64,000 nucleotides of DNA from assembly GCA_020809705.1 (NCBI GenBank), contig CP085833.1, positions 4,588,001 through 4,652,000 of the forward strand, read 5' to 3'. The notes under the pieces are model-generated. The model was not told the DNA's origin. It made no database searches and saw only the letters and a program-made list of their open reading frames with translations. Within the stretch, counting starts at the first letter, position 1. Each line of letters opens with the position of its first letter. Positions 36,366-45,461 of this stretch are shown piece by piece. The translations under genes were made by a program, and so were the position numbers. The stretch is from Calonectria ilicicola. Lineage: Eukaryota; Ascomycota; Sordariomycetes; Hypocreales; Nectriaceae.

Positions 36366-36781
36366 ATGACTATGCATTCTCACATCAATATTAATCTCAA
36401 ATTTTATCGCATCTACAAGTTCCTTGGTAATGAGAAATGAGAAATGAGAAATGAGATGCATGATTAGATGGATATAAACACAACCCCTAAAACATAGGTA
36501 CAAATGAACATTAAAGATAAGGTAAAGAAGTGCTGCCTATAATCTCAATGAAGTGTGTCATTTGCAATTCAAGATAAGATCTTCGGAATCTCGGGCATCA
36601 GAAACCGCGGGGTTGGGTAGATGATCGGATTGCGGGGAATTTGCGTATACTCGATTTGCTTTTTCATAGCCTGGCACTGTATATAAAGTGTACCCAGCTT
36701 CACCGCAAGAATTTGAACAGTCTTGATAACACAACGTCAAAAAGCAAGATCACCAAAATTTGATGCATCTAGTTTGGAACG
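36366..36781. other. Spacer with decarboxylase promoter and a 7-base tandem repeat
   Basis: At 36430-36457 the unit AATGAGA is repeated four times. A TATA-like TATATAAAG lies at about 36680, some 100 bases before the decarboxylase start. No gene is seen. Confidence 0.55.
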
Positions 36782-37765
36782 ATGGACAAGCCACTGCCTC
36801 CATTAATCACCCTTGAGGAGCACTATGTGTCTACCGAACTCTTCTCAAGGCTTTCTAGTCTTTATGCAGAGCAGCTGAAACATCTTCCTGAGGTGTCATC
36901 CCGCCTAATGGATGTTGGCCCAATCCGTTTGGCCAACATGGATGAGAACCACATTGCTCTACAGGCAGTGTCACATGCCCCAGGTTTGGGTGCTAGATCC
37001 CCGGACTTCAGTCGATTAGCGAACGACGAGCTGGCGCGCGCCGTACGAGTTAATCCGAACCGCTTCGTCGGACTGGCGGTTTTACCGATGGCGAATCCCG
37101 AAATCGCAGCCAAGGAACTTCGGCGGAGTGTGCAGGAACTCGGCTTCGTCGGAGCCTTGGTAGACGCTCACGTGGACGGCGTGCACTATGACAACCGACG
37201 ATTTTGGCCTGTATTCACCACTGCGGCTGAGTTAGACGTGCCCATCTACCTCCACCCGACGTACCCGACAGACGATCAAGCTGCGGCTTATGCCGGAGAT
37301 TACGATCCCGGTGCTGCTCGGAGTCTTGGCTCCAGCGGGTTCGGTTGGCATCAAGACACTGGCCTCGGAGTTCTCAAATTATTCGCTGCCGGACTCTTTG
37401 ACGAGGTGCCGACACTAAAGATCATCGTCGGACATTTTGGGGAAATGCTTCCGTTCATGATGGAGAGAGTGGAGAAGCTCTCGGTCCGGTGGGGGAAGCG
37501 GACGCGAAGCTGGCGCCAAGTGTGGGATGAGAACATCTGGATCACTACAAGCGGGGTATGGAGTATAGCACCCATGGCCTGTATTCTGAAGAATACCAAA
37601 ATCGATCGCATTCTCTACAGCGTCGATTACCCATTTGAAAAGAATGAGAATGGCCTGAAGTGGATCCGAGAGCTTCGTGATAGTGGCCTTGTGACGCCAG
37701 AGGAATTGGAACAGATTGCTTATCGGAATGCTGAGCGATTGCTGGGCGTAAAGGCACCTGTTTGA
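36782..37765 (+). CDS. Amidohydrolase-2 family decarboxylase (ACMSD / 2,3-dihydroxybenzoate decarboxylase-like)
   Basis: Single-exon protein of 327 residues, a normal length for non-oxidative aromatic acid decarboxylases that remove CO2 from salicylate-type or dihydroxybenzoate acids. The predicted metal ligands are Glu12 and His14 in TLEEHY, His158 in IYLHPTYP and Asp282 in YSVDYPFE. The catalytic His is His218 in IVGHFGEMLPFMMERV. The family end NAERLLGV is present. In fungi this family includes 2,3-dihydroxybenzoate decarboxylases, which give catechol. It sits directly after the AtzA-type amidohydrolase and before the NmrA-like gene, all on the plus strand. It could supply a catechol to the extradiol dioxygenase. 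The true substrate is not readable. Confidence 0.88.
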   Translation: MDKPLPPLITLEEHYVSTELFSRLSSLYAEQLKHLPEVSSRLMDVGPIRLANMDENHIALQAVSHAPGLGARSPDFSRLANDELARAVRVNPNRFVGLAVLPMANPEIAAKELRRSVQELGFVGALVDAHVDGVHYDNRRFWPVFTTAAELDVPIYLHPTYPTDDQAAAYAGDYDPGAARSLGSSGFGWHQDTGLGVLKLFAAGLFDEVPTLKIIVGHFGEMLPFMMERVEKLSVRWGKRTRSWRQVWDENIWITTSGVWSIAPMACILKNTKIDRILYSVDYPFEKNENGLKWIRELRDSGLVTPEELEQIAYRNAERLLGVKAPV

Positions 37766-38076
37766 AATTTGATCCTGGCTCATTTAAGGCTAAGCTTTGC
37801 GTGGGAATCTTAAAATGTTGATGCCGAAGATGGTTGGTGGCCGGGAATTTGCGACCGAGCAGTGTTCGCACAGGCCCCGAGATGTCCATGGTCTGGTTCA
37901 TGTACTCAAAGTCCCATCCATAGAGAATTGAAAGCATTTCCATTTCAACCAAACTAAAAAGCCTTCGAATTGACACATATCGTACCCTCTCGGATAGCAA
38001 TTGCGGGTTACGGATCACGTATTCCACCCAATAGCTCCCTCCACTTTCTATCTGAATTGACCATCAACCATCGAAA
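37766..38076. other. Spacer before the NmrA-like gene
   Basis: About 310 bases with no gene; overlapping minus-strand frames lack domain character. Confidence 0.4.
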
Positions 38077-39091
38077 ATGGCATCCTCTGACGAGACCTTG
38101 ATAAAAAAAGTTGCCCTGGCCGGTGTAAGTTAGAAATCGATAATATCTACCCTCGATAGATGTTTTCTTACAGTGCATCCATTCTGGTACTAATTTATGT
38201 CTGCTTTGACAGGCAAGTGGCAACTTGGGCAAGCATGTTTTGAGTGCCCTGGTTGAATCTGGAAAATTCGATGTGACGGTCTTGGTACACCGCGCGAGCA
38301 AGCCTGTCAACATCCCATCACAGGTCCGCATTTTAACGGTCGATTACGAATCGGTGGATTCTCTGCAAGTAGCATTGCATGGGGTAGATGCAGTTGTTTC
38401 TACACTCGGCAAGGCAACAGGGTTACAGTGTCAGTTCCCGCTCATCGATGCCGCGGGCGCCGCCGGGGTAAAACGATTCGTGCCCTCAGAATTCGGAGCC
38501 GACCTTGAGCACCCTGCAGCCCGGTCATTCCCTACTTATCGTACCAAGGTCCAAGTGGAGACGTATACCGAGAAAATTGCGGCTGAAACTGGGATGACCT
38601 ACACTTATGTGTACAACAGTGTGCTGCTTGAGGAAGGCCTCTCCTCAAACGCATTCGTAGACTTTGCTGCGCGGAAAGTAGGCATTTTCGACGGAGGAGA
38701 AACTAAATTCTCCGCTGCACGATACAGTACAGTTGCGAAAGCTGTGGTCGCGGTTTTACAGAACAGCGAAGCGACAAAAAACCGGGCTATTCGAATCCAA
38801 GACTTTGCGATGACATCGAATCAACTTTTTGCACTTTTGCAACGCTTGGATACTGAACATAGCTGGGCACCAGCTCTTGTCAACACTGAAAGGCTTGTTG
38901 AGGAAGCGAAGGCTGATCTGGCATCTGGAAAGTTTAGCCCCAGTGCTTTTGCCGCTTTCGCGATGAGAGGAACCTTTGCATTGGGGCTCGGTGGCACTTA
39001 CAATGCAGACAACAAACTCCTTGGAATTGAAGAAATGTCGGAGGAGGAACTGGGAGCTATTTTGAAGACCAAAATCACTACTGCCGTCTAG
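38077..39091 (+). CDS. NmrA-like / isoflavone-reductase-type NAD(P)-binding protein
   Basis: Atypical SDR of 308 residues with NADP-binding Rossmann fold; relatives reduce flavonoid or phenylpropanoid substrates or act as redox sensors (NmrA). Exon 38077-38124 joins 38213-39091 so that the dinucleotide motif reads VALAGASGNLGKHV. Further marks are VDAVVSTLGKATGLQ, LIDAAGAAGVKRFVPSEFGA (typical of the group) and the following YRTKVQVETYTEKI, with the conserved Lys of the isoflavone-reductase family. The second half is substrate-specific and unremarkable. It follows the decarboxylase and converges on the first intact Zn2Cys6 regulator with about 165 bases between them. Catalytic versus regulatory function cannot be separated. 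Confidence 0.85.
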
Positions 39092-39255
39092 AATCACGAA
39101 GATTGCAAGAATTTAATTTATCGAATTTCGCATAGGCATTGTTGTTATACACCGTCAATATGTGAATGTCAAATTTGCAAATCATGAAACCTATATAAAA
39201 CCATGCCTGGGCCCTCTCTAATACTCCCTAAAACATCGTCATTGCGGTCCAATTC

Positions 39256-41950
39256 CTAGTTTCCTGTAGAAAGAGAATTTTCTACAGTTGGTGTGCTAAA
39301 AAATGCAGAATCAAAATATAGCTGAACATCTTCATTTCCGTGATTGCATGTGTCCAGAGGCCCTGCCAGAGGCAAGGCATTCCCGGCTGCGTTGTACATC
39401 GAGGTCATCGGATCCTGGCAAGCATTCTCGGGACTATCCAGCATGCCGACTTGGGAAATACCCATGCCGTGTCGTGTCGAGTCAAGCAACCCATGTCGGT
39501 CTAGGGGTAACTGTCCCCCTCCAGGTGACGGGATGGAGATAGATCGAGTTGACGACGTAGACTTCCGACGCCCTAATTCTTTTCTTCTCCTCCTCTTTGC
39601 TTTTTCCATGCTTCGCATGACTGAACGCCATTGGTGGACTCTGTCATGGCTGACGGTTGAGTCCCATCGCAGGACTGCACTCTGCTCAACCGCTCGCCAA
39701 GCCTTGTCAGCGTCATTGGTAAGTGGTCTGTTAGACAGCTCTGCAAGAATAATGGCAAATGAGTGCCATTCATTATAGCACCTTGTTAACCATGCCCATT
39801 GCGCCACCCGGGCGTCAGTCCGTAGGCGATATGAATACGTCATGCAATCGATAGCATCCCGAAATACGAGCTTCCTTTGCTCCTCAGTTAGGGTCGTTCC
39901 TGAGCCCAACGGGTTCATTACTAAGAGTCTAATGTTACATATTATCGTATCGATGAATGCACTGGTCAGCTAAAATGGGAGTTAGGGCCTGTTCTGGAGC
40001 ATGATGGGTTTGCCAATGGCAAGCTTACATAGTGCAGCGAATCTTTGGGAACCCTTCCAAGAGAAAATCGGTCCTTAATTTCCGTTGCCTGGGTATTGAT
40101 CCAGCACTGTTTCTCAGTCATCGTCATGGCCTTGAAGCTCTTTCCAGTACTGGGATCTAGTCTCCGTGTATCGATCATTGTGCGCCACATGTCTGAGGCC
40201 CAGCAACGAGCTGCTGTGAAGGACATGTCGGTGATGCCTTTCGCTTCGCTTGGGTACTCCGTCATGTCGGGCCGTAGTTCCGAATCGTTAATATTTAGAG
40301 GAGGCCTTGCATCGAAGCTGCTCAGCTCCATTCTGAAGGGCTCTCATTAGTTAAGAACAGGAGGTGGGGTGTGGGGATTGGAGTATAGAGGGTCACTCAC
40401 AACGTTGGCGAGCACGTATAGTCTTCGGAAGCCGGGGTGTCCAGGATGCAGATGCTCCACCACAATCGTCGGCGGATCTCCGCATCAAATGGGCTTAGAT
40501 TGAGCGCGCTTCCGTCCCGATGCATGCCCAGGGATTGTGCCAGTCGGGCTGCCAGGCCAGTCATGTTGAAAGAATACGTGGGGTCGTGCGATCGCAATAG
40601 GACCAGGTAAATGACGAAGGTTTGTATGGTGAGGACGTTGTCTGTGTCCATTAATCCCGAGCGCGCGAGAGCATTGTCTGCCCCGCGTCGGAATTTGGCC
40701 AACAAACCGAGCTGCTCAGATCCAAATTCTCGTTCACAATCATCGCGAGACAGGCTATTGACGGCACCAAAGTAGACCACGAACATCAACGCCTCTAGAG
40801 GTGGTTCCATTGGTTGCAAATTTTGCAGAGCCTCAGCAAGTATTGGCTCAATTGAAGGTACGTGAAGAATGGTCGCGACAGGATGCACATTAGTCTTGAA
40901 CAACTGCCAGGCGCGCAGTCGATGTTCACGGGGCGGATGGAGGGAACTCAATTCATTTTCTAGTGCACAGCTTTTGAAGATTGGAGCATAATTTGATGAT
41001 GGCTCCGGTCTGAACGAGAAGGACTGGACATCTTGGTCAGAGTCTTCATCTGACATTAAGGCTTCGTCCATATCGCCCTGTGGGATTTGTGTTAGCACCA
41101 AGATCCGCTAGACCAATCAATCTCCTTTCGGTATTATTATTTCTTCACTCACCTGGGCATGTAGAGCCTCCCAGAACGTTCCGCTGACATATCTGCGCCG
41201 GCCGTCGTCTTTGACCAATTTCCCACTCGTGGTTCCATATGGCGACCAAGCTGCTCCATCACGCCCCTGTAATGAGTCTCCATTGACCGTGCGAACATCT
41301 GCGCTAGAGGGTGGGCCCGGTGTGGAATCCGTATCTTGTGGCGGCGACGGCTGGCCTAGAGAACTTTGAGTCCGATGTGATTGAGCTTGGTCACTGCCAA
41401 GGCGATCGTTGGAGATGTTTTGAGGTTTTGGGGCCACAGGAGGGCCATTGCGATTGACAGATTCAACAGAATGCGGGGGAGTGGGAGGGGGTGGCACGAC
41501 ATTGTTATGAGAGTCATCTTGGGTCTCCCCACGTAAGAGAGCTTGAAGAAGGGTAGACGAAGTATTGGCGGTAGATGGATCTAGGCTGCCGGGCTCCATG
41601 CAATCTGCCAGGCTTTTGAAAACTGGTTCCAGCCGGCGGAGTTGCTCCCATATTTGGGGATCTGGGAAGATTTGTTTGGCGGCGTATCTCCCATCAGGAG
41701 GATAAACACATTCAGCGCCAGACTTTTTACAGTGCTGACATGGCTGCTTCTTGTCACATCCTACTTTGCGTCTGCGACACTCCGAACACACTCGGCGTGG
41801 TTGTGCTTGGGTCCTCGATTGTGACCTTCGTTGAGCCGCCCCCTGCTGCTGCTGAGCATTCTTTTCGCCATTTGGGTCCCAAGACGAGGTGATTGAGTCT
41901 GCCGTCTCGCCGTCGTAGCCCTGTACTTGGCTGCCTTCTGGAGATTCCAT
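39256..41950 (-). CDS. Zn2Cys6 transcription factor, regulator A of a paralogous pair
   Basis: Fungal binuclear-zinc-cluster regulator of roughly 830 residues in four exons. I use the ATG at 41950 (MESPEGSQVQ); a longer upstream frame exists but looks like leader sequence. The zinc cluster is canonical, with Cys55, 58, 65, 71, 74 and 81 in VCSECRRRKVGCDKKQPCQH and CKKSGAEC. A proline- and serine-rich linker follows. The transcription-factor domain has NMTGLAARLAQSLGMHRDG, RRRLWWSICILDTPASEDYT and the late YRLRTDARVAQWAW. Domain order, exon borders and many blocks match the regulator at 45462-48020, so the two are paralogues. It converges on the NmrA-like gene; its 5' side faces the YCII gene. 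It may control the cluster. Confidence 0.86.
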
Positions 41951-42892
41951 GGTATTTGATGGGATTGGAATAAATAAGCAACAAGCAAGAGTCTTCCGTT
42001 CGGTTCCTCTCCAGTGGGCACGCGACGAGAAGAGTAATGAGCAAACCGTCTCCGAGCAGCCGGGAGCCAAAGAGAGGGAGAAGGACTCTGGCTCACGGAG
42101 AGAAGAACCGAGGAAAGACGATTGATAGGCAGACCCGATAAATCTCGAATCGGGAGCGGGGATTGAATGATAGGAGAATGATGGTGATACGGGCAGTAAG
42201 GACAAGATAACAGGCGCGTGGGGTTTTTGATGCTGGCCTTCTTGATAAACCCCTGGTCTAGAGTTTATTTTTAGGCGCTAGGGAGAAATCAAACCGTGGC
42301 AAAGTGCGGGGAAACGTCCTCGGCTCTCACAATTTAGGTAGTACATTCACTTTGTGAACGAATCATCCACACTGAATTAGTATGACGGGTCACTCGGCTA
42401 CAGCTACTGTCATCCTTTCCAATCTCTTCCGTAAAAGTGGGCTTTATGAAATCCACAAGACGGCAGTTCCGCTTGGCAGACGTCTCTTCTTGACCGTATC
42501 TTGAAAACTATCCAGATCAAGCGGTGGAGGGAGAGGAAGTGCCGATGGAGCAATACCCCATAGTTAGGTGACTTCAACCTAATCTCCTCATTGACATCGG
42601 CGAGCGGGTCACCTGGCTGGAGGCACATGAGTAGACTATGACGGATAGCGCGAATGCAAGCGTATGTGCAAGTAATTGCTGGAGGCTGGCATCTGTCAGA
42701 TGTGTTACTGACACCCACCTACTTCCTGTGTATCTTTGTGCGTCTCACAGGGGCAAGTTTGCAACAACGGCGATCCATCTGTTATTTTTTTGTTTTTTTA
42801 TCTGCCCCCTTTTCTCATTTTACTTCAGTTTTCTCTGTGGCAACATGTTACGTGGCAGATCTCCTTGCCTGGGATTTCAAATTGGCGGAAAG

Positions 42893-42901
42893 CTCGGCCG
42901 A
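42893..42901. promoter_or_regulatory. CTCGGCCGA motif upstream of the YCII gene
   Basis: The CGGCCG core is shared with other intergenic regions of the cluster; a second, longer motif follows 20 bases downstream. Binding is inferred. Confidence 0.4.
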
Positions 42902-42920
42902 TAGCTCCATCTTCGGACTC

Positions 42921-42935
42921 CGGATTCCTCGGCCG
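42921..42935. promoter_or_regulatory. CGGATTCCTCGGCCG motif upstream of the YCII gene
   Basis: Fifteen bases identical to 54741-54755 upstream of the Rieske oxygenase gene. It combines a CGG half-site and a CGGCCG core. Function as a regulator site is inferred. Confidence 0.45.
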
Positions 42936-43080
42936 CCGACAGAGCGGAACGCCGTTAGCTAGCACCGCTCCGCAGTTATTTAGTGAGTAACGCATTAAAA
43001 GCATTTCGTTACGCGCCGTCAAGCTTTCCAGGAGTTTCATGAATTTTCCAACTCAATTGATCTGCATCATCTTAGGCATC

Positions 43081-43566
43081 ATGTCGACCCAACCCGAAAA
43101 ATCAGAGTGGCTCGTTTTCGTTCCAGACTTTGCTAACACTGCGGACAAAAGAGCCGTCCTGCTTCCGTATGTTTCCCTCCCGCCATCCTAGATGCGACCC
43201 AAGCCCTGTATTTTGGCGCTAGTCGTGTCTAGCTGTATTCGTAAGCTGACGGTTGATATCAGCCAACATGGTGAAAGCCGAAAAAACGACCCTGGCGACT
43301 TTTGGGTCCTTGGAGGTGGGTTCGCCCCTCGGTGGCTTCACGGAACGTTGTGCGTAATGCTAAGCCTTGTAGGAGCCACGCTAGAGAACCCCGTATCGCC
43401 GGGACAACCCCCGAAGATCACCGGCAGTGCTATGATCATCTACGCGGCAACAAAGCAGCAAATTTTGACACGGCTGGAGGCGGACCCCTTGGCAGAGGGG
43501 CAAGTCTGGGATGTTCAGAATGCACAGATCCATCCGTTTTTCCGCCCCAAGAGAGTTCCGGTGTAG
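43081..43566 (+). CDS. YCII-domain small protein
   Basis: Small dimeric alpha+beta-barrel-type protein of 110 residues, assembled from exons 43081-43166, 43263-43315 and 43373-43566. The joined frame reads MSTQPEKSEWLVFVPDFANT, then WVLGGATLENPVSPGQ, then GSAMIIYAATKQQILTRLEA and VWDVQNAQIHPFFRP. The GGATLE core, GSAMI strand and VWD..A.I.PF ending are the family pattern. YCII proteins occur in degradation clusters as possible isomerases, lyases or chlorohydrolase helpers; no catalytic mechanism can be assigned here. Only the last exon is long enough to be noticed as an open frame, so the gene is easily missed. It lies between the two paralogous regulators. Confidence 0.78.
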
Positions 43567-43780
43567 ATACGGACGGTCCAATGTGACTTGCAGGCTTGGT
43601 TGATGTAATTAAGGCACGATCGTAGCACTAGCTAAAAGCCGATAAAGATCAGCAAAATGGTACCATGGTCGCCGCGCTACATTGATGCATCATATCCAAT
43701 TGTTTTCTATTCTAGGACTCTGAATGAAAGTAAAACGTTGGAAACCCTTGCGATTGATCAGGTTCTATGCAATGCAACTA

Positions 43781-45074
43781 TCAGGAGGTAGGATGACGCG
43801 CCCAAATCTCCTTCCAGAATTCCCCCAGCAGCCTCACACTTTGCTCGTCACCTGCAGGGAGAACCTGGCTTACATAAATGGCCCCGAGGTCCCTTTCTCG
43901 ATTCACAAACCATCCTATGTTGGGCATTCCGTTCCACGTCAGAGTTTTCGCAGGCAGATTGGGCACATCCGTTTTCACGACAAGGCCTCCCAACCCAAAT
44001 GCAACGTCAGGAGAACCAGTGCGGTCCCCAGTTAGTTGCTTGTGCATAGCCTAGCCATAAGCAAGGTTAGAAATTTATGGGTCAGTATGCATAATACCGG
44101 CTCATCGAGTACACTTACATCTTGTCTGAGTAATCCGCTGTATTGAGCTGTTCCTGACTCAAATTGAGGGCTGAACATTAGTTCGACTGTTTCGGATCTC
44201 AAAAGTAGAGGCTTCTCCTTAAGGAGATCTTGCAAAACCGCAATGAAGTCTGAGCTACTGGTGATCAAACCCATACCACCACTATGATCTTGCGCATCTC
44301 TCGGGTAGGGCGAAGGAATCGGGCTCAGATGGCCCGTGTCGGATCGGTGCCATATCTGAGCCAATCGTGCGTCAATAGCGGGCTGTGCAGAAACCTGAAA
44401 AGTCGAGCTCTTTAAACCGAGTGGCTTAAAGATGTGTTCATCCATGTATCCACCTAGTTTCGTATTGCCGTGAAGCCTCTCCACCAAGACCCCGACCCAA
44501 TCCAAGCTCGACCCATAGACCCAGTTGGTTCCCGGTTCGAACAGCAGCGGGAGCGAAAAGGCTTCCGAAACCTTGCCGCTCATGACCAAGGGTGGCTCGC
44601 CCCTCGATTTTCGCCATTCGACCAGGATGGGGTGCATGGCATCGTACGAAAGGCCACTTGTGTGCGTGAGCAAATGACGTAGCGTGATTTTGTTTTTGGC
44701 CGGAGTAAGCGTGAAGCCCTCACCGTCATTTGCTTTGATGATGTTGGGTCTCTCAAACTCTGGGAGGATCGTTGCGATTGGATCATCGAGTCCAACGAGA
44801 CCCTTTTCAACACATTGCAGAGCACATATGGTTGTAATGAGTTTAGTGCAGGAAAACCCCCAGAATGCAGTGTTCAGATCTATTTTTTGATCATCCTTAG
44901 CATGACCTTGCGCCTTTGCATAAAAAGTGCCTATGTTCAAGTGTAAGCGATATGCGGGCCGATTGCCATAGGGTAAATACCATCGTGGTTGAAAGCTGCT
45001 AAAACAACACCTGGAAGTCCCGTTTTAGGATCCTCAGTCAGGGAGTGAAGAGTTTGCTCGCACGAGAGGCTCAT
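43781..45074 (-). CDS. Serine beta-lactamase-like esterase/transesterase (class C / LovD-EstB type)
   Basis: Serine hydrolase of the penicillin-binding-protein fold, 391 residues from exons 45074-44981, 44930-44119 and 44050-43781. The start ATG at 45074 gives MSLSCEQTLHSLTEDPKTGL, joined through GVVLAAFNHDGTFYAKAQGH. The catalytic SxxK is SCTK in FWGFSCTKLITTICALQ. The second motif Tyr is probably in NWVYGSSLDW. LRHLLTHTSGLSYD is the usual helix after the active site. The late segment is FGLGGLVVKTDVPNLP, then TLTWNGMPNIGWFVN in place of the KTG-box HxG. Fungal relatives hydrolyse esters and lactones or transfer acyl groups. In this cluster it could open a lactone. It is head to head with regulator B. 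Confidence 0.82.
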
Positions 45075-45461
45075 TTTGGGTGATTTAGCAACTGGATCGA
45101 CCTTTGAGTCTAGTTGAAGTTCATTCTTGCAAAGGGTTCTGTAAATGCTTTTCTAGTGAATACTCAAATAATTTTGCCATTTACTACTGCCCAAACCATT
45201 CTCGCATCAGATCCCGACCGTATCTTCGGTCCGTGCAGCTCGGCCGAAGCGGCCGACCCGCACCACAAAGATCTCCGTTGAAGCTAGCCACCGAGCAAAC
45301 CTTAGGTGACTCTACGATTTGGCCCTACTAGATACATTTGAAGAAGGAAATCGATTACCAAAGCCGTCTTTGGATACCCAGCAATTCTTAACCTCGCATA
45401 TCTCTGGTTTGATTGATTCGGGCCTCGCCTCTCAAAGCGTTCATACACAGTAGTTGAAAAC
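45075..45461. promoter_or_regulatory. Divergent promoter, beta-lactamase-like gene / regulator B
   Basis: A 387-base spacer between outward starts. A tandem pair of CGGCCGA motifs lies in the middle at 45241-45256, well placed to act on both genes. Confidence 0.5.
45239..45256. promoter_or_regulatory. Tandem CGGCCGA-AG-CGGCCGA
   Basis: Two identical seven-base units start nine bases apart (45241 and 45250). A direct repeat of CGG half-sites is a classic arrangement for Zn2Cys6 dimers, and autoregulation of regulator B is possible. This is inference from sequence. Confidence 0.45.

Larger units (their letters stand above)
41951..43080. promoter_or_regulatory. Divergent spacer, regulator A / YCII protein
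   Basis: About 1.1 kb between outward starts. It holds CTCGGCCGA at 42893 and CGGATTCCTCGGCCG at 42921, 150-190 bases upstream of the YCII start. An upstream open frame precedes regulator A (to 42205), probably leader. A pyrimidine-rich run lies near 42780-42830. Confidence 0.45.

Noticed and set aside
36430..36457. AATGAGA x4 as a CRISPR-like or regulatory array
   Set aside because: Simple short tandem repeat without spacers; CRISPR is not expected in a fungal nuclear genome.
41951..42205. Longer N-terminus for regulator A
   Set aside because: The extra 85 residues are low in conservation signals and the ATG at 41950 gives a start like that of the paralogue; treated as leader.
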